Source: Lamellibrachia satsuma (taxonomy: Eukaryota > Annelida > Polychaeta > Sabellida > Siboglinidae). Taken from it: 64,000 nt of DNA. The translations under genes were made by a program, and so were the position numbers. The DNA is taken from assembly GCA_033239005.1 (NCBI GenBank), contig BSQZ01000036.1:4546001-4610000 (forward strand), in the 5' to 3' direction. How positions within the stretch are numbered: position 1 is the first letter of the stretch; every line of letters starts with the position of its first letter. Shown here piece after piece: positions 44,904-57,844 of this stretch. The notes under the pieces are model-generated. The model worked only from the letters and a program-made list of their open reading frames with translations. It was not told the DNA's origin and made no database searches.

Positions 44904-46916
44904 CTGAGTAACAAATTAAAAAGTGAGTGTTAAATTACACTACATACACTAACTCTAAGTTAAGTAGCTTTAACATCAGAAAATAAAGTTTGTAGTTAAT
45001 CTTAATTTCTCAGGAATATAATATAAATTCTTTGAGTTTTAGATATGCAATAATTAAATTACGCAAAGTCATGTTGTATTCTAATTAAACGTCTTTTACA
45101 TTTAATTGTTCCACTGGATTATAAAGGAAACCCTGCTTTACCTTTGTCCTGACGCCAGTGACTGCATCAAAGTCCGGGTTCACGTCCGGGATAGCGACAG
45201 GGAAAGTGTTCTCCAGCATACGGACCACGAAGACGCTATGCAGTCGCTGTGATGCCTGGTGGGACAGAATAAATATATATAATTATTTCAATAATTATTG
45301 ATTATACTCCACAATTTGAGTTGCTCATGCGGTGGCCAGACATAAATATTCTTCATTATTTCACCCATATTCAGTCACGATGTGCGGGTAATTTAGTAAA
45401 CCAGTTGCTAATTTGGTAACACGCAAAACGTAACAATGATTGATGCTAGAATAAAATCACACTAGATATTCGCGTTTTTTTTCTTCCTAAAACGGCACAG
45501 TTTTCACTGGATACAGAAGTAAGAATGATATCAGTATTTTCATAAAAGAGACGCCTCTGTTAACAAGGTAATACACCCCCATCTGAAGAAACCTTACACC
45601 TTTAACATGATGACTGCGTGGCGACGGTTCCGCTGGGGCGATCAACCAAGCTAGTAACTCTGCCTATGCCAGTCAGTAACGTGCTGACGTTTAACAAGAT
45701 TGTTTAAACAGATTGCCACCCAAAGCAAAAACCCAAAAGTGGACCAGGAAGCAATTGGCTTATTGGGAGTTCAATGATTATTAATCTATGCGTTACTTAA
45801 CACTATTTGTTAATTTTATTTTAGCACGTAGGCTATTCGCACTGCCAGGAGTTAGGATTTGTATTCAGTGTTTAAGCTTACTGTGTAAATGTTGATGTAG
45901 ACGAAGCAGCAATACATATTCAAAATAAAAACGAGAGTTTTTGTGCATTTCGTATTTACATATGTGTTTTTGATGTCGTTGACACGATATAGAGCTCGCG
46001 TCAAGAGACGAGCGACATCCTCCGTCTTGACCGCCGACGTCACGGTCGCTGTCGCCGGCCGCTCGACGACAGCAGAACCTCCGCACGGGTGTTCTACGTC
46101 GACTGTTGACGTGTCATCGCCTTTGACGCAGCCGCTGCCGATCGTGGCTGCAACACAAATACACAAGTAAAAACGATGACTCGAACTCTTATCGAGCAAT
46201 CAGATCTTTGTAGGAACCGCACGCAGCGATAGTATCACATCTTTAAGTGTAACTTAAACCATGTCACCGCAAACCTTTACGAGCGAAGTACCTTTAATTT
46301 CTTATGATCGTTTCAACAGTTGAAGTTTTCTAGTTGTAATGTCGTTCCGTTGTTATGATACTATCTGCTATGGCAGACAATGGCTCACAGCATTAATAAC
46401 TAAAACACCCGAGTTAGCATGTGGGGCTGTGAGAATTTAAACTACATAAGAACATAACAGGGCACACATTTGTTTAAATTGACTGATAGAGCAAATGGAA
46501 GCATAATTCTCCATATAAAATGACAGGTTAACTAAAATGGCAGTCGCCTCAGTACAGCCTAAATGCAATAAGTAATTTGATTGGTTTTGAGTATTCTCGA
46601 ACCATGTATAAGAGATATAACCAACAACCTACGCAAATTACGTTACAGTAATTGCTTACAGATATCTGCCATTGTTGACCGTAATGCACCTATAACAAGT
46701 TGCTTGGGCATTACGCCGCACAAGCCGAGGAGAGGCGTTTTGTCTCACACAACATAATAATTGGCCTCCTATCAAAAGCTACAATGATCATCCAACCTAC
46801 ACCGATTGCTGTTTATCATATCAATGCTTTGCAAACAATGACTTGGAAATCATATGTAGCATTAGAAAAGACCTTCAACACTCACCGATTGCAAGCAACA
46901 CTGTGAATCGACACAT
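44520..46916 (-). CDS. Secreted helical protein, candidate class I cytokine-like, copy 1
   Basis: I do not recognise a named orthologue. Joining 46886-46916, 45960-46147, 45142-45255 and 44520-44903 gives 238 residues with GT-AG introns in phases 1, 0 and 0. Residues 1-20 are a signal peptide (MCRFTVLLAIATIGSG). The mature part starts DDTSTVDVEHPCGGSAVVER and then looks almost wholly helical: A about 45-90 (EDVARLLTRALYRVN), loop with NPDF at 99-102, B 112-138 (LLELLESLMTYIIYVDHVRR), C about 155-178 (NKEVSQIQGNVLMPIACSLE), D about 204-232 (YLGDMQAFVAFNSLQRLL). Cys32 and Cys172 are shared with copy 3 and may pair. Up-up-down-down length, the split signal peptide and the phases resemble CNTF/CLCF1/IL-6-type cytokines, but residue identity is low and the family FxxK site at helix D is absent. 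The role is inference. Confidence 0.75.
45142..45255 (-). CDS. Copy 1 exon 3 (end of helix A, AB loop)
   Basis: The acceptor is CCACCAG and the donor AAG|GTAAAG. It encodes ASQRLHSVFVVRMLENTFPV and then DVNPDFDAVTGVRTK. Both flanking introns are phase 0. Copy 3 has 37 codons here against 38. Confidence 0.85.
45687..45795 (-). mobile_element. CR1-like LINE 3' end fragment
   Basis: Diverged inverse of the LINE 3' UTR: AACAAGATTG, then GTGGACCAGGAAGCAATTGG (against CAAGTGGACAAGGAAGCCATTGG). It lies in copy 1 intron 2. Confidence 0.75.
45960..46147 (-). CDS. Copy 1 exon 2 (mature N-terminus, start of helix A)
   Basis: The acceptor is GTTGCAG and the donor TAT|GTAAAT. It encodes the end of the signal peptide, STVDVEHPCGGSAVVERPAT and EDVARLLTRALYRVNDIKN. 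It is far more similar to copies 2 and 3 than the other exons are. Confidence 0.85.
46886..46916 (-). CDS. Copy 1 exon 1 (signal peptide)
   Basis: The ATG at 46916 is followed by CRFTVLLAI and one base of the next codon, then the donor G|GTGAGT. The length (31 nt) and phase are identical to exon 1 of copy 3, which is why this start was chosen. Confidence 0.7.
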
Positions 46917-49900
46917 AGTGAAATTAATTATGCTGATAGTGAACCAAGTGTCGTAATGTGATGAAGTTCAGATGTGTTCACTTTTCATCGCCGTATATAT
47001 ATACAAGTTTTATCGAAACCCGGGCAACTTGGGAATATTGTTAAATTACCCCCAACACATTTTCTTCAATACCCGTGTGCCCGAGATGATCAATTCGAAT
47101 ATTCCCAATGAGGTCATTCGTCCGCCAAAAATTCACTGAAGCATAACCTATTATTATAATCGCAGTGCATATGCACTTTTCTATTGTCGAGAGAATCACG
47201 ACTCCATACGGTTCCGTTATATCCGGAAGAGATCCGTACTTTCATTTTTCCATTTAGTTTCTAATTTATTTTCGCGTGGGGTGGATTTTTGTATGTGTTC
47301 GTGGGCAAGTTTTACTCTACATGTCAGCGAATTAATTGTACGTACTGTGATAAAAGTGTTACTACACGAAACACCACAATTATTCCTTCATCGTGAAAAT
47401 CTCGTGCTCACGATGGAACGTGATTCGTGCTCTGTGAGGTTACTTTAAAGTTCGCTTACTAATATTTGGATTATTACAAAGTTAAATATAAAATATATTA
47501 ATTTTTGGTTCATGACAAAATTTCCTGCAAACAAATAATTCACGATTAACTTATTCCGCTTTTCACACTGGAACTTTCTTTTGATGCATTATGAATTAAT
47601 GTGTAGTCCCACCTAGACATCGTATGTAATATTACGCATGCACACTCGCGATTATATTGTCTCTAGAGACACAATTCACAACGCATACCTGTCGGAACAC
47701 CATACTTACAAATACAACCGGAAACCGATTTTCAAAACCGACTGCCTGAAAGACATGAAAGAGTTTATGAAAGTATTGAAGCCACACTTCCGCCTAAACG
47801 TCACGAGGAGGTGTGGGCGTCGGTGATTTTACCGCCAGTAGCCTTCAGGGCAGTTCCGTGGAAACAGGAAACAGGAAACAGGAAATATTTAATCGTTCCA
47901 AAGACAACAAAACAGAGTATTCAACACAAAAGCCATACAATATATTACATCCAAGTCGACATGAGAAAACGAAGTGGTCAGAATATAGAGTACGGTCTGA
48001 AAATAAAAGATGATGTCATATATGGGACGGGAGAATCCTACTAAGACGCATGGTATTGACTGCGGAGGTAACGTCAGATGTTAACGTTTTAAAACTATGT
48101 TTGAACACAAGCACTCACATATTGTTGTCGAACATATATACAAAATACAGCATGCAAACAAGAATTACAGCATACAATAACATGCCAGAAAATAATACAA
48201 AAAAATACATTATAAAATAAAGACCTTTAAAGTTTTCCTCCGCAAACCAAGCGCAACACAGAAATGTTTTCCTCCAAATCTATTACCAGCGTTGAAGAGA
48301 TATGCTCATGTAAATAGTCAAATGTTATTGCACGCAAACGTCACGTTCTCTTCAGTCTGTTCGCGCTACATCACTTTGAGGCGGTGTCACGTTCACGACT
48401 ATAGCACAGTTGAATAGTGGTCGGAGCCAGATTCAAGGGCAGCAAAGAAAGGCTCTAAGCGGCTAATCAGATGGATTGTGATTAACTTTGTGGGGCCCCC
48501 TTTTGTGGAACCTGGTACGAGTGTATCACTTGTACCATGGTTAATCCGGCACTGCTACTGGTCGTTTCTGCTTGTTGCAACAGTTCAGTTTAGTCCCGAC
48601 ACCGAAAACGTGTTTGAAAAATAGGGATGTGGTCTATTCTGTATGTGCATTGATCCTGTTGTTAGAGACCAACGTACCAACGAATCTATGGATGAAAGGC
48701 AGTTGATCTTCTTGATAGACACTTCGCGCGCTGATTAAGCGTATGAGCGCCAGAAGTGCGTCAGAAGTATCAATAGTAACATAACTAATACGCTAGATGG
48801 CGTTACTAATATAGTTTTGTCACAAACTTCAAATCCGCATTTTCTGACGTTTCAGAAGCGTCAGAGAAGTTGAGTTGGTGTTGGAATGAACAGGCCTACC
48901 AGAGAATGAAGTGTAAGGCGCTTTGAACAGTCCTACGAACTTTTTGTGCTGTAACGTTGCTTTGAAACATCCGATATGAAACTTGGCATTTCTTGCAGTT
49001 TGCAACATATAATTTTAGGCATAAACGCAGACGCGCAAGTACACGCACACACACTGTGCGTATATAATCTATTTGCATGCCGAAGTAACCCAATGTCGGC
49101 AGTAGTCCGCGCTGTATACGATTGAGTCAACATATAATTCTCGCACTAGATATAAATAAATAGGGAGGGGTTTGAAGACACCGCTTTCGGCAGAAGTTAG
49201 AATATTTAGGTCTACCATGTTTTCGCCGAGAAGGCTAGTTCTACGTTTATTTCTGGGTTCATGGCATACGAATAAAGTTCATGTGAATTTTAGAATTTTA
49301 CCCCCGTTTGGCAATTTTTTATTCCATGAAGTATTTTTTAGCAAGGTTATGGCCACAGCTAAATAATGTGTGAGTTTACACGAACGAAGTGTCTAGCCAC
49401 TGCGAATGCAATCTATTGACTCGCGCCAATTCTGATTTGAACTTTGTTGAAAGGACCCCGCGCCAATTCCACCAACACAATTGTAGCCACAAGTTTACCT
49501 CGTTAATCGGTCTCTCTCACGACGGATTATTGCACTGCAATATCGCACAACACCGTTACAGGGACATATCGGACAAATATTGTTCATGTAAACATGCCTT
49601 TACTTACTTGTTGTCGTGTGACTCTAGCAAGTTGGTTGGTTCACAGTCCATGTCCATGTGGCGCCAATGCTGTGGCCATGGCGCCCATCTGGACATCCCG
49701 CTGGGGCTGGTATACGCTAGGTCCAGTGTAGGGAAATACCCGTTCCGGTATTGAGACAAGGTGACATCAGTGCATGGTACAATGTCTACATATTAACAAA
49801 CAAAACACTGAATATCTTGTGGGTCTCCCTAAAATATCCCATTCACCCGATGAAGCCGATGGGGCCAGTCAGTCTTCACCAAATTTACAGAAGTACATGC

Positions 49901-50054
49901 CAGTTGGCAGATTTCATTCTGGGAGGTGATGAATCCTAAATTATTAGCCTCGATTTTCCAGAGTCTATGATGTGGCGCCACCGTTTGTCGTTCTGGCAAG
50001 AACGTAGAACCACTTACCATTTTCATTATTACGAACTTGATTGGTTACCCGGAA
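46917..50054. other. Upstream of copy 1, intergenic, 3.1 kb
   Basis: No gene is recognised. Short open frames at 47638-48044 and 49172-49950 have no family resemblance and no supporting structure. The segment about 48450-48545 is an inverted diverged copy of 53740-53825. Confidence 0.4.
48450..48545 (+). repeat. Dispersed repeat family D, copy 1
   Basis: GGCTAATCAGATGGATTGTG ... GGGGCCC ... CTGGTACGAGTGTATCACTTG matches the inverse of 53740-53825. TCGTACCAGGACCCCATAAA in the 1-kb tandem duplication (about 55138) carries the same end. Confidence 0.6.
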
Positions 50055-50660
50055 TTTTTGCCACTTTAATTGACTCTCATGCTAATTCATAAATTATTAG
50101 TAAACGTTTATAATTGTATACAGTGATTTTGGGTAGCCACTCTAATTGACTTTCATGCTGATTCATAAATTATGAGTCAATGTTTATAATTGTATACAGT
50201 GAATTTGGGTAGCCACTCTAATTGACTCTCATGCTGACTCATAGGTTATAAGTAAACGTTTATAATTGTATACAGTGAATTTGGGTTGCCACTCTAATTG
50301 ACTCTCATGCTGGTTCATAAATTATGAGTCAATGTTTATAATTGTGTACAGTGAATTTGGGTAGCCACTCTAGTTGACTCTTATGCTGACTCATAAATTA
50401 TGAGTCAACGTTTATAATTGTATACAGTGAATTTGGGTAGCCACTCTAATTGACTCTCATGCTGACTAATAAGTTAGTAGTAAACGTTTATAATTGTATA
50501 CAGTGAATTTGGGTAGCCACTCTAATTGACTCTCATGCTGACTAATAAGTTAGTAGTAAACGTTTATAATTGTATACAGTGAATTTGGGTAGCCACTCTA
50601 ATTGACTCTTACGCTGACTCATAAGTTATGAGTAAACGTTTATAATTGTATTCAGTGAAT
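50055..50660. repeat. 76-bp satellite array, about 8 units
   Basis: The word GTTTATAATTGTATACAGTG occurs at 50106, 50182, 50258, 50334 (variant), 50410, 50486, 50562 and 50638 (variant), an exact 76-bp period. Units also share GGGTAGCCACTCTAATTGAC and TCTCATGCTGACTCATAA. It directly borders the broken cytokine-like copy 2. Confidence 0.97.
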
Positions 50661-51243
50661 TGATAACGGTCTCATGTATCAGCACTGTGGCTATTCTGCA
50701 GAACACTCCAACATTTAAAAATCAGTTCCAAGGAACCCCGGAATTGCAATGACCACCAATGGAAAAAGCGTTCAGCCCCTGGCGATCGGCATGATGACGC
50801 CCCTTGTAGCTGTGACACCTCCTTATCGTATGTCGTCTCACTGTTGGCCAGTTGGTGGGGATTGTCTTCAGCCAAGTGTTGCTCGTCACGACGAAAGTGA
50901 TCGACGCAGACGATGTGTGTTACTAATTCCTCCACCAGCCTTCGTGAGATGTTATCGACCAGCGGGACCTTAACATGAATGTTAAGCTAGGGAGACGTAT
51001 GAGCAGTGAACCATGACAACTATCAGATAATGCAGTTCACTCACTCATACGCTCACAAATATAATTACGAGATCGTTGACATTCCAATGGACGCGACACA
51101 TAATAAAACTGTCGCTCACTGTTGAACTATAAACCAACCTTTTCTTGGGTGGACGGTTCACTACATGTAGATAGCAATATATATTCCGAAAACGTCTTGA
51201 ATAGGACATATTGTTTCTTTGTGTCGAGCGTAGACCATATGGA

Positions 51244-51888
<645 letters not shown>

Positions 51889-52838
51889 GTGACAGATAGG
51901 AATTGTTACGGTATAAACTTGTTGGGTTCCACTAAACATTAAAAATGGAGTTACAAAACGTGGAGTAACCAAACAAGACAGGTATTAATACAGGCAATTT
52001 TTATATAGTTAGGACACAAATTTTACATGTTCATTGTTCACTGAACGCTTGAGAGTGAGATCAGTTTCGCCTTAACCGGATGTCAGCGGGTGGCGGTGTA
52101 TCAACACTTGTGTCCAGTTTGACGTATATATGAGTCGTTATCATAATTTGCGTATAATTTTATTTCATCAACACAACTGAGAAAATTACAAGTATGAGTA
52201 ATGTTCACACATTAAATGTAATACATATGCAAACCAATGTGTTACCCTTATCAGTGCGTATACAAAAACAATATTGGGTGGTGTTTATTTACGACATATT
52301 TGAAGCAGATATGTCAACTTAATGAAATGCACACGTTACCGGACCCATAATTCTACCATTCAGGCATTTACCAAATTACGCTAATTGTTGCTTAACATTT
52401 TGAAAACAAACGATCTACTTCTAAGCAAGAGAACATTCCACTAATTCGTCATAACTTAATATATAAGAAATGCAAGCTACGAATATACGCAAATTCTCAC
52501 AATTACTCGTATATCCCAATGGTACTCTGATTACATTGAACGAATTAATGAACATGACGTAAATGGAATTCTTTCAACTTGACGAATTGTATGAAAATAT
52601 TGCATGAAGATACAAGATACTTCCACAATGTTAGACTGACATGATTAGCCTAATGAAAGCTTGTATCCTGCCTGCTTTTACGTCCTTTCAAATGTTACCA
52701 TGCAATCTATCTTCACAAATGCATTGACAGACCATTGCAGTATGAAACCGATCGCCAGATTTTTAGCATTTCTATATCGTCTTTCACATGCAATGATCAC
52801 CAACGCAGTGTTTTGTGTTCGCCGTGTTGCTTACTAAC
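51889..52838. other. Unassigned sequence between remnants of copy 2
   Basis: AT-rich; no trace of exon 3 was recognised. Confidence 0.4.
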
Positions 52839-53489
52839 ATGTAGCGCTCGCGTCAAGATACGAGAGAAATCCTCCGCTTTGACCTCCGACCTCACTGTCG
52901 CTGTCGACGGCCGCTCGACGACAACAGAACCTCCGAACGGAAGTTCAACGTCGACTGTTGACGGGTCTTCACCTTTTATGTTGCCGCTCGACAGCATAAA
53001 GACCACAGAAGAACAACATACCATGGCGTATAAAGGGGGCTGGTGGGCCATGCCCCTTTGGAATTATTAATTTAATTTGCTCTTGAATAACCTGGTGCTC
53101 CACTACACGGCAGCACGGCAAAGTACTGGATAACTAAGTGTGGCCCCTTTTTCCAAGATCATAAATACGCTACTGGCATATTTGTGTACATTAAATGCAC
53201 AAATTCAAGTGGATTGTGAGCAAATCTAACAATCTGTTTACAATAAAACACGATCTATTCGAAGAGTCAAATGTCAACGAGAAGGAACCGGACCTGGGTC
53301 GTAGTCACAAAGCCCGTTCGCCGTTGCAATCGCTACGCCAGATCGGTTGTAGATAAGCGTATCGCCACATAAGTGGTGTAGTTAAATAGCGATCACCTTG
53401 TGAATGCTAACTGCGAAAGTTCAAAACCAAATTACTATCAAGCACACAACAGCAGAATAGTTTCACTACACTCAGACTGTTGTCCACAC

Positions 53490-53700
53490 CTTTAACAAGA
53501 TTGTCCTCCAAGGCAAAGGCCCATATGGCAAGTGGACAAGGAAGCCATTGGCTTATCGATAGTCCAACATTTTTATTCTATATTATGTGTAATCCGCCCT
53601 CCTGAGATATATGTCAACCTTGTTTTTAAACATATTCACGCTGCTAGCAGTTACACAATATGTAGATAATTTGTTCCACTCGCTGATTATCCTCTGTTGT
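53490..53700 (-). mobile_element. CR1-like LINE 3' end fragment
   Basis: Inverse of the LINE 3' end: AACAAGATTGTCCTCC, then CAAGTGGACAAGGAAGCCAT, CGCCCTCCTGAGATAT and the TTCCACTC end of the coding region. Confidence 0.92.
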
Positions 53701-53739
53701 TAAACCACATTGGGCATAACCAGAAATGAAAGAAATAAA

Positions 53740-53825
53740 CAAGTGGTACACTCGTACCAGACCCCCATAAAAAGGCCCTCGACAAAATCAATCATAATCC
53801 ATCTGATTAGCACCGATCCACAATG
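53740..53825 (-). repeat. Dispersed repeat family D, copy 2
   Basis: Inverse counterpart of 48450-48545: AAGTGGTACACTCGTACCAG, then the TAATCCATCTGATTAGC block. Confidence 0.6.
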
Positions 53826-54404
53826 AACGAGAACAGACTGGGTCAGCTAATTATGCTCACTATGGAATGGGGCATTATGCGTCGAATTAATATTGACAAG
53901 ATTTTATCCGACTTCAGTGCTACCATAACGCGCAAACAATTCATTAGTGTTTGACATAGTTCAATAGATAGTACATTCAGATCTAACTCTTTACATGATC
54001 ACATCTCTAGAACAGTTGGTAACTAATTTTGTGAAAAGTATTTGGATGTTTCTTTTTATTTGTTCAGGAGAACGGTCTCTATTTTACGCTGTATTTTTTA
54101 AAATTATTTTCTGGTATGTCATTCAATGCTGTAATTATTACTGCTTGTTATTGAACGCCGTGCTTTGCTATTTGGACCATACGCTGTATTTTCCTGTGTG
54201 CATATTTGTAACCTTTGCATACCGTATTCGACAACGTTCTGTGAATGGATGTGCTCAAACACTGTTGAAAAAAGGTCAAGGTGTGGGGTTACCTCCATAA
54301 TCAATACCACGCATCTCGATCTTATTATTTCACGTAATCAGAATGGCCACCTACAAAAACGTGTGTACCAGCCCCACCTACCCCCACATTGTTAACACGG
54401 TATC

Positions 54405-56395
54405 ACAAGCATAACATTAGTCACCGACACATAGCAAATGGTAAAACTGTATATATGCTGATAACTCAATTTTAAAATAAACCCGTTTTCTGATTGTACC
54501 TAGTGTAGTGCATTGTTTAACTACATGAGTGATGTCGTATCCTGCCTACATTAGATAGCATTGCTGCAAACATTTCCAAATGTGGTCAATGACAACTTGC
54601 TCGATGGAAATGTAGATACCGCTATTATAATGCTTGTGGCATAACCGCACAATCGGGTTCATTGAAACACCATAGATAAAGAAACACAGAGTATGATTGC
54701 CAGTTTCATATATCATTTACTTTCATTCCCTACACTATAATAGGTAAAGTTAGAAATAAACTTTTTGAAGTGGTCACTTTCGATCTACGTTCCATCTTTC
54801 TGAGGATTGTCTAATTTAATTTTGCGAGTTACTTGTGCCGCTAATTAATGTTTGTACAAGTTGCTGTTAAAACCATTTATGATTTTCTTTTCTTCAGGTA
54901 TACATGAATCTTTGTGCCCCCTCTGCGAATGTCTTCTTTCTAAAAATATAATATCTTATACTAGCCCTGTATCAAAATATAATATCTTATACTAGTCCTG
55001 TATCAAGATATAATATCTTATACACGTCATTTTTTGTGCGCCGTAGTCTTACTTTTGGAAGATGTCTGTCGGTGTCAAACGTTCAATGTTGGCCTGGTCT
55101 CACTGCCATAGAGTAGCTTAGTATGTTGCATATGTACTCGTACCAGGACCCCATAAATTGCATAGTGAATTTCGTAGGAATTGCGCTTAAATGAGGCGAT
55201 GACTTCAGTGCATTATAAATGGTGTTCGTGCTCGTACATCCAAGGGTTAAAGTAGAGTTATATGGACATCTTAAGCCCAGTTTCTTCACCAAACCGCATG
55301 AGGATTGGCATTCCGTCAGAGCATGACGTCAGCTAGTTAGCCATATCAATGACAACCATTCCGTACAATATCAGTGACTTAAAGGCTCAATTTAAACTAA
55401 ATCACAATTATAATGTTAGTCACCGACGCATAGCAACTGGTAAAACTGTACATATATTGATAATTCAGTTTTGAAATAAACCCGTTTTCGGGTAGTGCAT
55501 TGTTTATCTAAACGAGTGATGCAGTATCTTGCCTACACGAGAGAGTACTGCAGCCAACATTTCCAAATGTGGTCAATGACAACTTGCGCGATGGAAATTT
55601 TTTTACTTTTTACTGCCATTATAATGCATGTCCTAACCGCACAATTAGGTTCAATGAAACGCCACAGATAAAGAAACACAGATTGTGATTGGCAGTTTCA
55701 CATATGTCACCTACTTTCATTCCTATCACTGTATAAATTTAGAAATAAACTTTTTGAAGTTTGAAGTGGTCACTTTCGATCTACGTTCCATCTTTCTGAG
55801 TACTGTCTAAATGTTTAAGGTGGGAAATTAATGATTTCCGATTTCGTCTTAGAACATTATTGAAGTGAAGATGTGGTTAGCCTACTTTTCTTTTCCCTTC
55901 CTGCAGCTCGCCCAAAAGACTAATCAGTCAGTCTGTTCTCTGTCTTGCAGACGTGTCCAGCCAAGTGTATTGGCGTAGACGGCTGATGAATAGACGAATA
56001 CCTGTTCTAGCAAATTTTTCCTCATTTGTAATTTTGCCATGCCAGCGAATGCCCAATATCGTTTTGAGGCATCTCATTCAGGGTATATTTTGGCCAGTGT
56101 CTCTCACTGTCATACAGTGGCCAACTACGCGAAGTATCTACTCAAACCAGGACACCAGAAATTGCATTGTGAATTTCGCATGAATTGCACTTAAACGAGG
56201 TAATGACGTCAGTGCATTATAAATGGTATTCGCGTTCGTGCATACAAGGGTTAAAGTAGAGTTATATTGACATCTTAAACCCAGTTTCTTCACAAAGCCG
56301 CGTGATGATTCTGTCTGGGCATGACGCCAGCTAGTTAACCACATTAATTACAACTATTCCGAACAATACTAGTGACTTGAAGGGCCAACTATGTA
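54405..56395. repeat. Tandem duplication, two units of about 1 kb
   Basis: Unit 1 (about 54405-55395) and unit 2 (about 55408-56395) match throughout with an offset of 999-1004 bp. Examples are TTAGTCACCGAC at 54417 and 55416, CATTTCCAAATGTGGTCAAT in both, and GGGTTAAAGTAGAGTTATAT in both. Divergence is moderate, with indels in T-rich spots. Both units share a short minus-strand frame, VKKLGLRC.YNSTLTL.CT, but its changes look unconstrained. Confidence 0.9.
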
Positions 56396-57180
56396 AATGA
56401 TGTGTATTTGCAACTGACGTCGGCGCTATTTTAGAATTTGAAATGCTTGTGTTTGGATTTCATGACAATCAAGCATCGTCACCATACGACAACGTTAACT
56501 AACAACTCGGGAATTCTGACAAACAAACCCAATATATCTATATTCACCAGATGATATATTTATAGTTATTCCATAGTATGGAAAGTCGAACGCTAGATCT
56601 ATTATCACCACATTTGGACACGTGCCAATAAACACCGTTATGTTAAAAAGGTTATAATTCTGAGGAGATTTCAGATGTTTTATAGCAATTTGGGGTCAGT
56701 AGCTTTCACATTTAGCACAGATTTTCTTTTAAACACGACTATTAAAATTTTTACTCACTATAACATTTCAGCAACCTTCTGTTGCCTTCTTCCTGACTTT
56801 TATAGTCATGCTTAAAAGCAAACCTATTTGCCCCGATAGAGACAACAACTTAACTTCAGGCAGGTTTGTTCGCTGGACTGCGATGTCAGGATGACATCAA
56901 GTATTGTAGGTCGAATGTGTGAGACGTGTCAAGTACACAGACGATCTAACACAGAAACTACGTTCTGCGTCTGCTGCACAATTATAATAATTATCATCAT
57001 GGACAACAGAAACCCAGCATTAATCCGACGCCTTACGTCAGCGTTATTGAATGCACCGTCACTGAATTCCTAACATCATTGGAATTGAGACCATGACTGC
57101 GGTTTTACTAGACGCAAGGGAATTCACATAATCGCGCTAGAGCTTGGGAACGTAACATACGCAATCACACACACACACGC

Positions 57181-57229
<49 letters not shown>

Positions 57230-57237
57230 CACACACA

Positions 57238-57302
<65 letters not shown>

Positions 57303-57548
57303 TTCGTAAATCTTATAATTCCTTCGTACATTAATTTAGCCCGTCTCGAATCAGGTTAGTTGATGTTAAAATATGCAGCGCGCGAATATCATGTTTACGT
57401 GGCAACATAATATAATGGGTGTTAACGATATGTCCTTCAAGTGTTCCCGTAAACGCCTGACTCCAATAAACTTTATACACAGGTATTAAACATTGTTGTC
57501 GGCAGTTGTTCGCGACTTTACTGAACGGCAAGGTCGATATTCAGCCTA
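56396..57548. other. Unassigned region with a CA/CGCA tract
   Basis: No gene recognised; it includes the simple repeat at 57163-57301. Confidence 0.4.
57163..57301. repeat. (CA)n/(CGCA)n tract
   Basis: Alternating CACACA and CGCACGCACG blocks, about 135 bp. Confidence 0.97.
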
Positions 57549-57807
57549 CAGCGGGTCCAAAAACAAAGCTGCCCGCTTGGTAACTAGGACACCGCAACGT
57601 GACCATATCACCCCTGTGTTGCGGGCGCTGCTTAGTAATTGTGTTTGCATGACCTGGCACCCAATTATCTAGCTGAACTGGTAAATGTGCACCACCGTGA
57701 TAGCAGACTACGACAGACGCAGCACTTGACACTAAGTGTACATGTATCAAAGCGTGTGATTAGGAGATATGCCTTTGGGATTTCGGAACCCCCACTCTGG
57801 AATCTGC
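57549..57807 (+). pseudogene. LINE C-terminal fragment, frameshifted
   Basis: Successive frames give NKAARLVTRTPQRDHITPVL, then APNYLAELVNVHHRDSRLRQ and YAFGISEPPLWNLL. This order (ARLVT...HITPVLR.L...LAP.YL..L.....LR...R.FG...P.LWN.L) is the C-terminus of CR1/L2-like LINEs. Confidence 0.8.
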
Positions 57808-57844
57808 TGCATGTTGCTATGCGCGCCACTATATATCTGTTACC

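Larger units (their letters stand above)
53006..54404. other. Unassigned region with LINE and repeat relics
   Basis: It contains a LINE 3' fragment (53490-53700) and the family D repeat (53740-53825). No exon 1 of copy 2 was found. Confidence 0.4.

Noticed and set aside
45852..46199. Longer open frame through exon 2 of copy 1 reaching into the upstream intron
   Set aside because: It has no ATG and crosses a good acceptor (GTTGCAG). The spliced exon at 46886-46916 gives a proper start with the same length and phase as copy 3.
55083..56344. Conserved short frame in both units of the 1-kb duplication
   Set aside because: Replacement changes are as common as silent ones by eye, there is no start in the second unit, and no family match. 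Kept only as part of the duplication description.
57137..57331. Cys/Val/Arg-rich open frame
   Set aside because: Translation of the CA/CGCA simple repeat.
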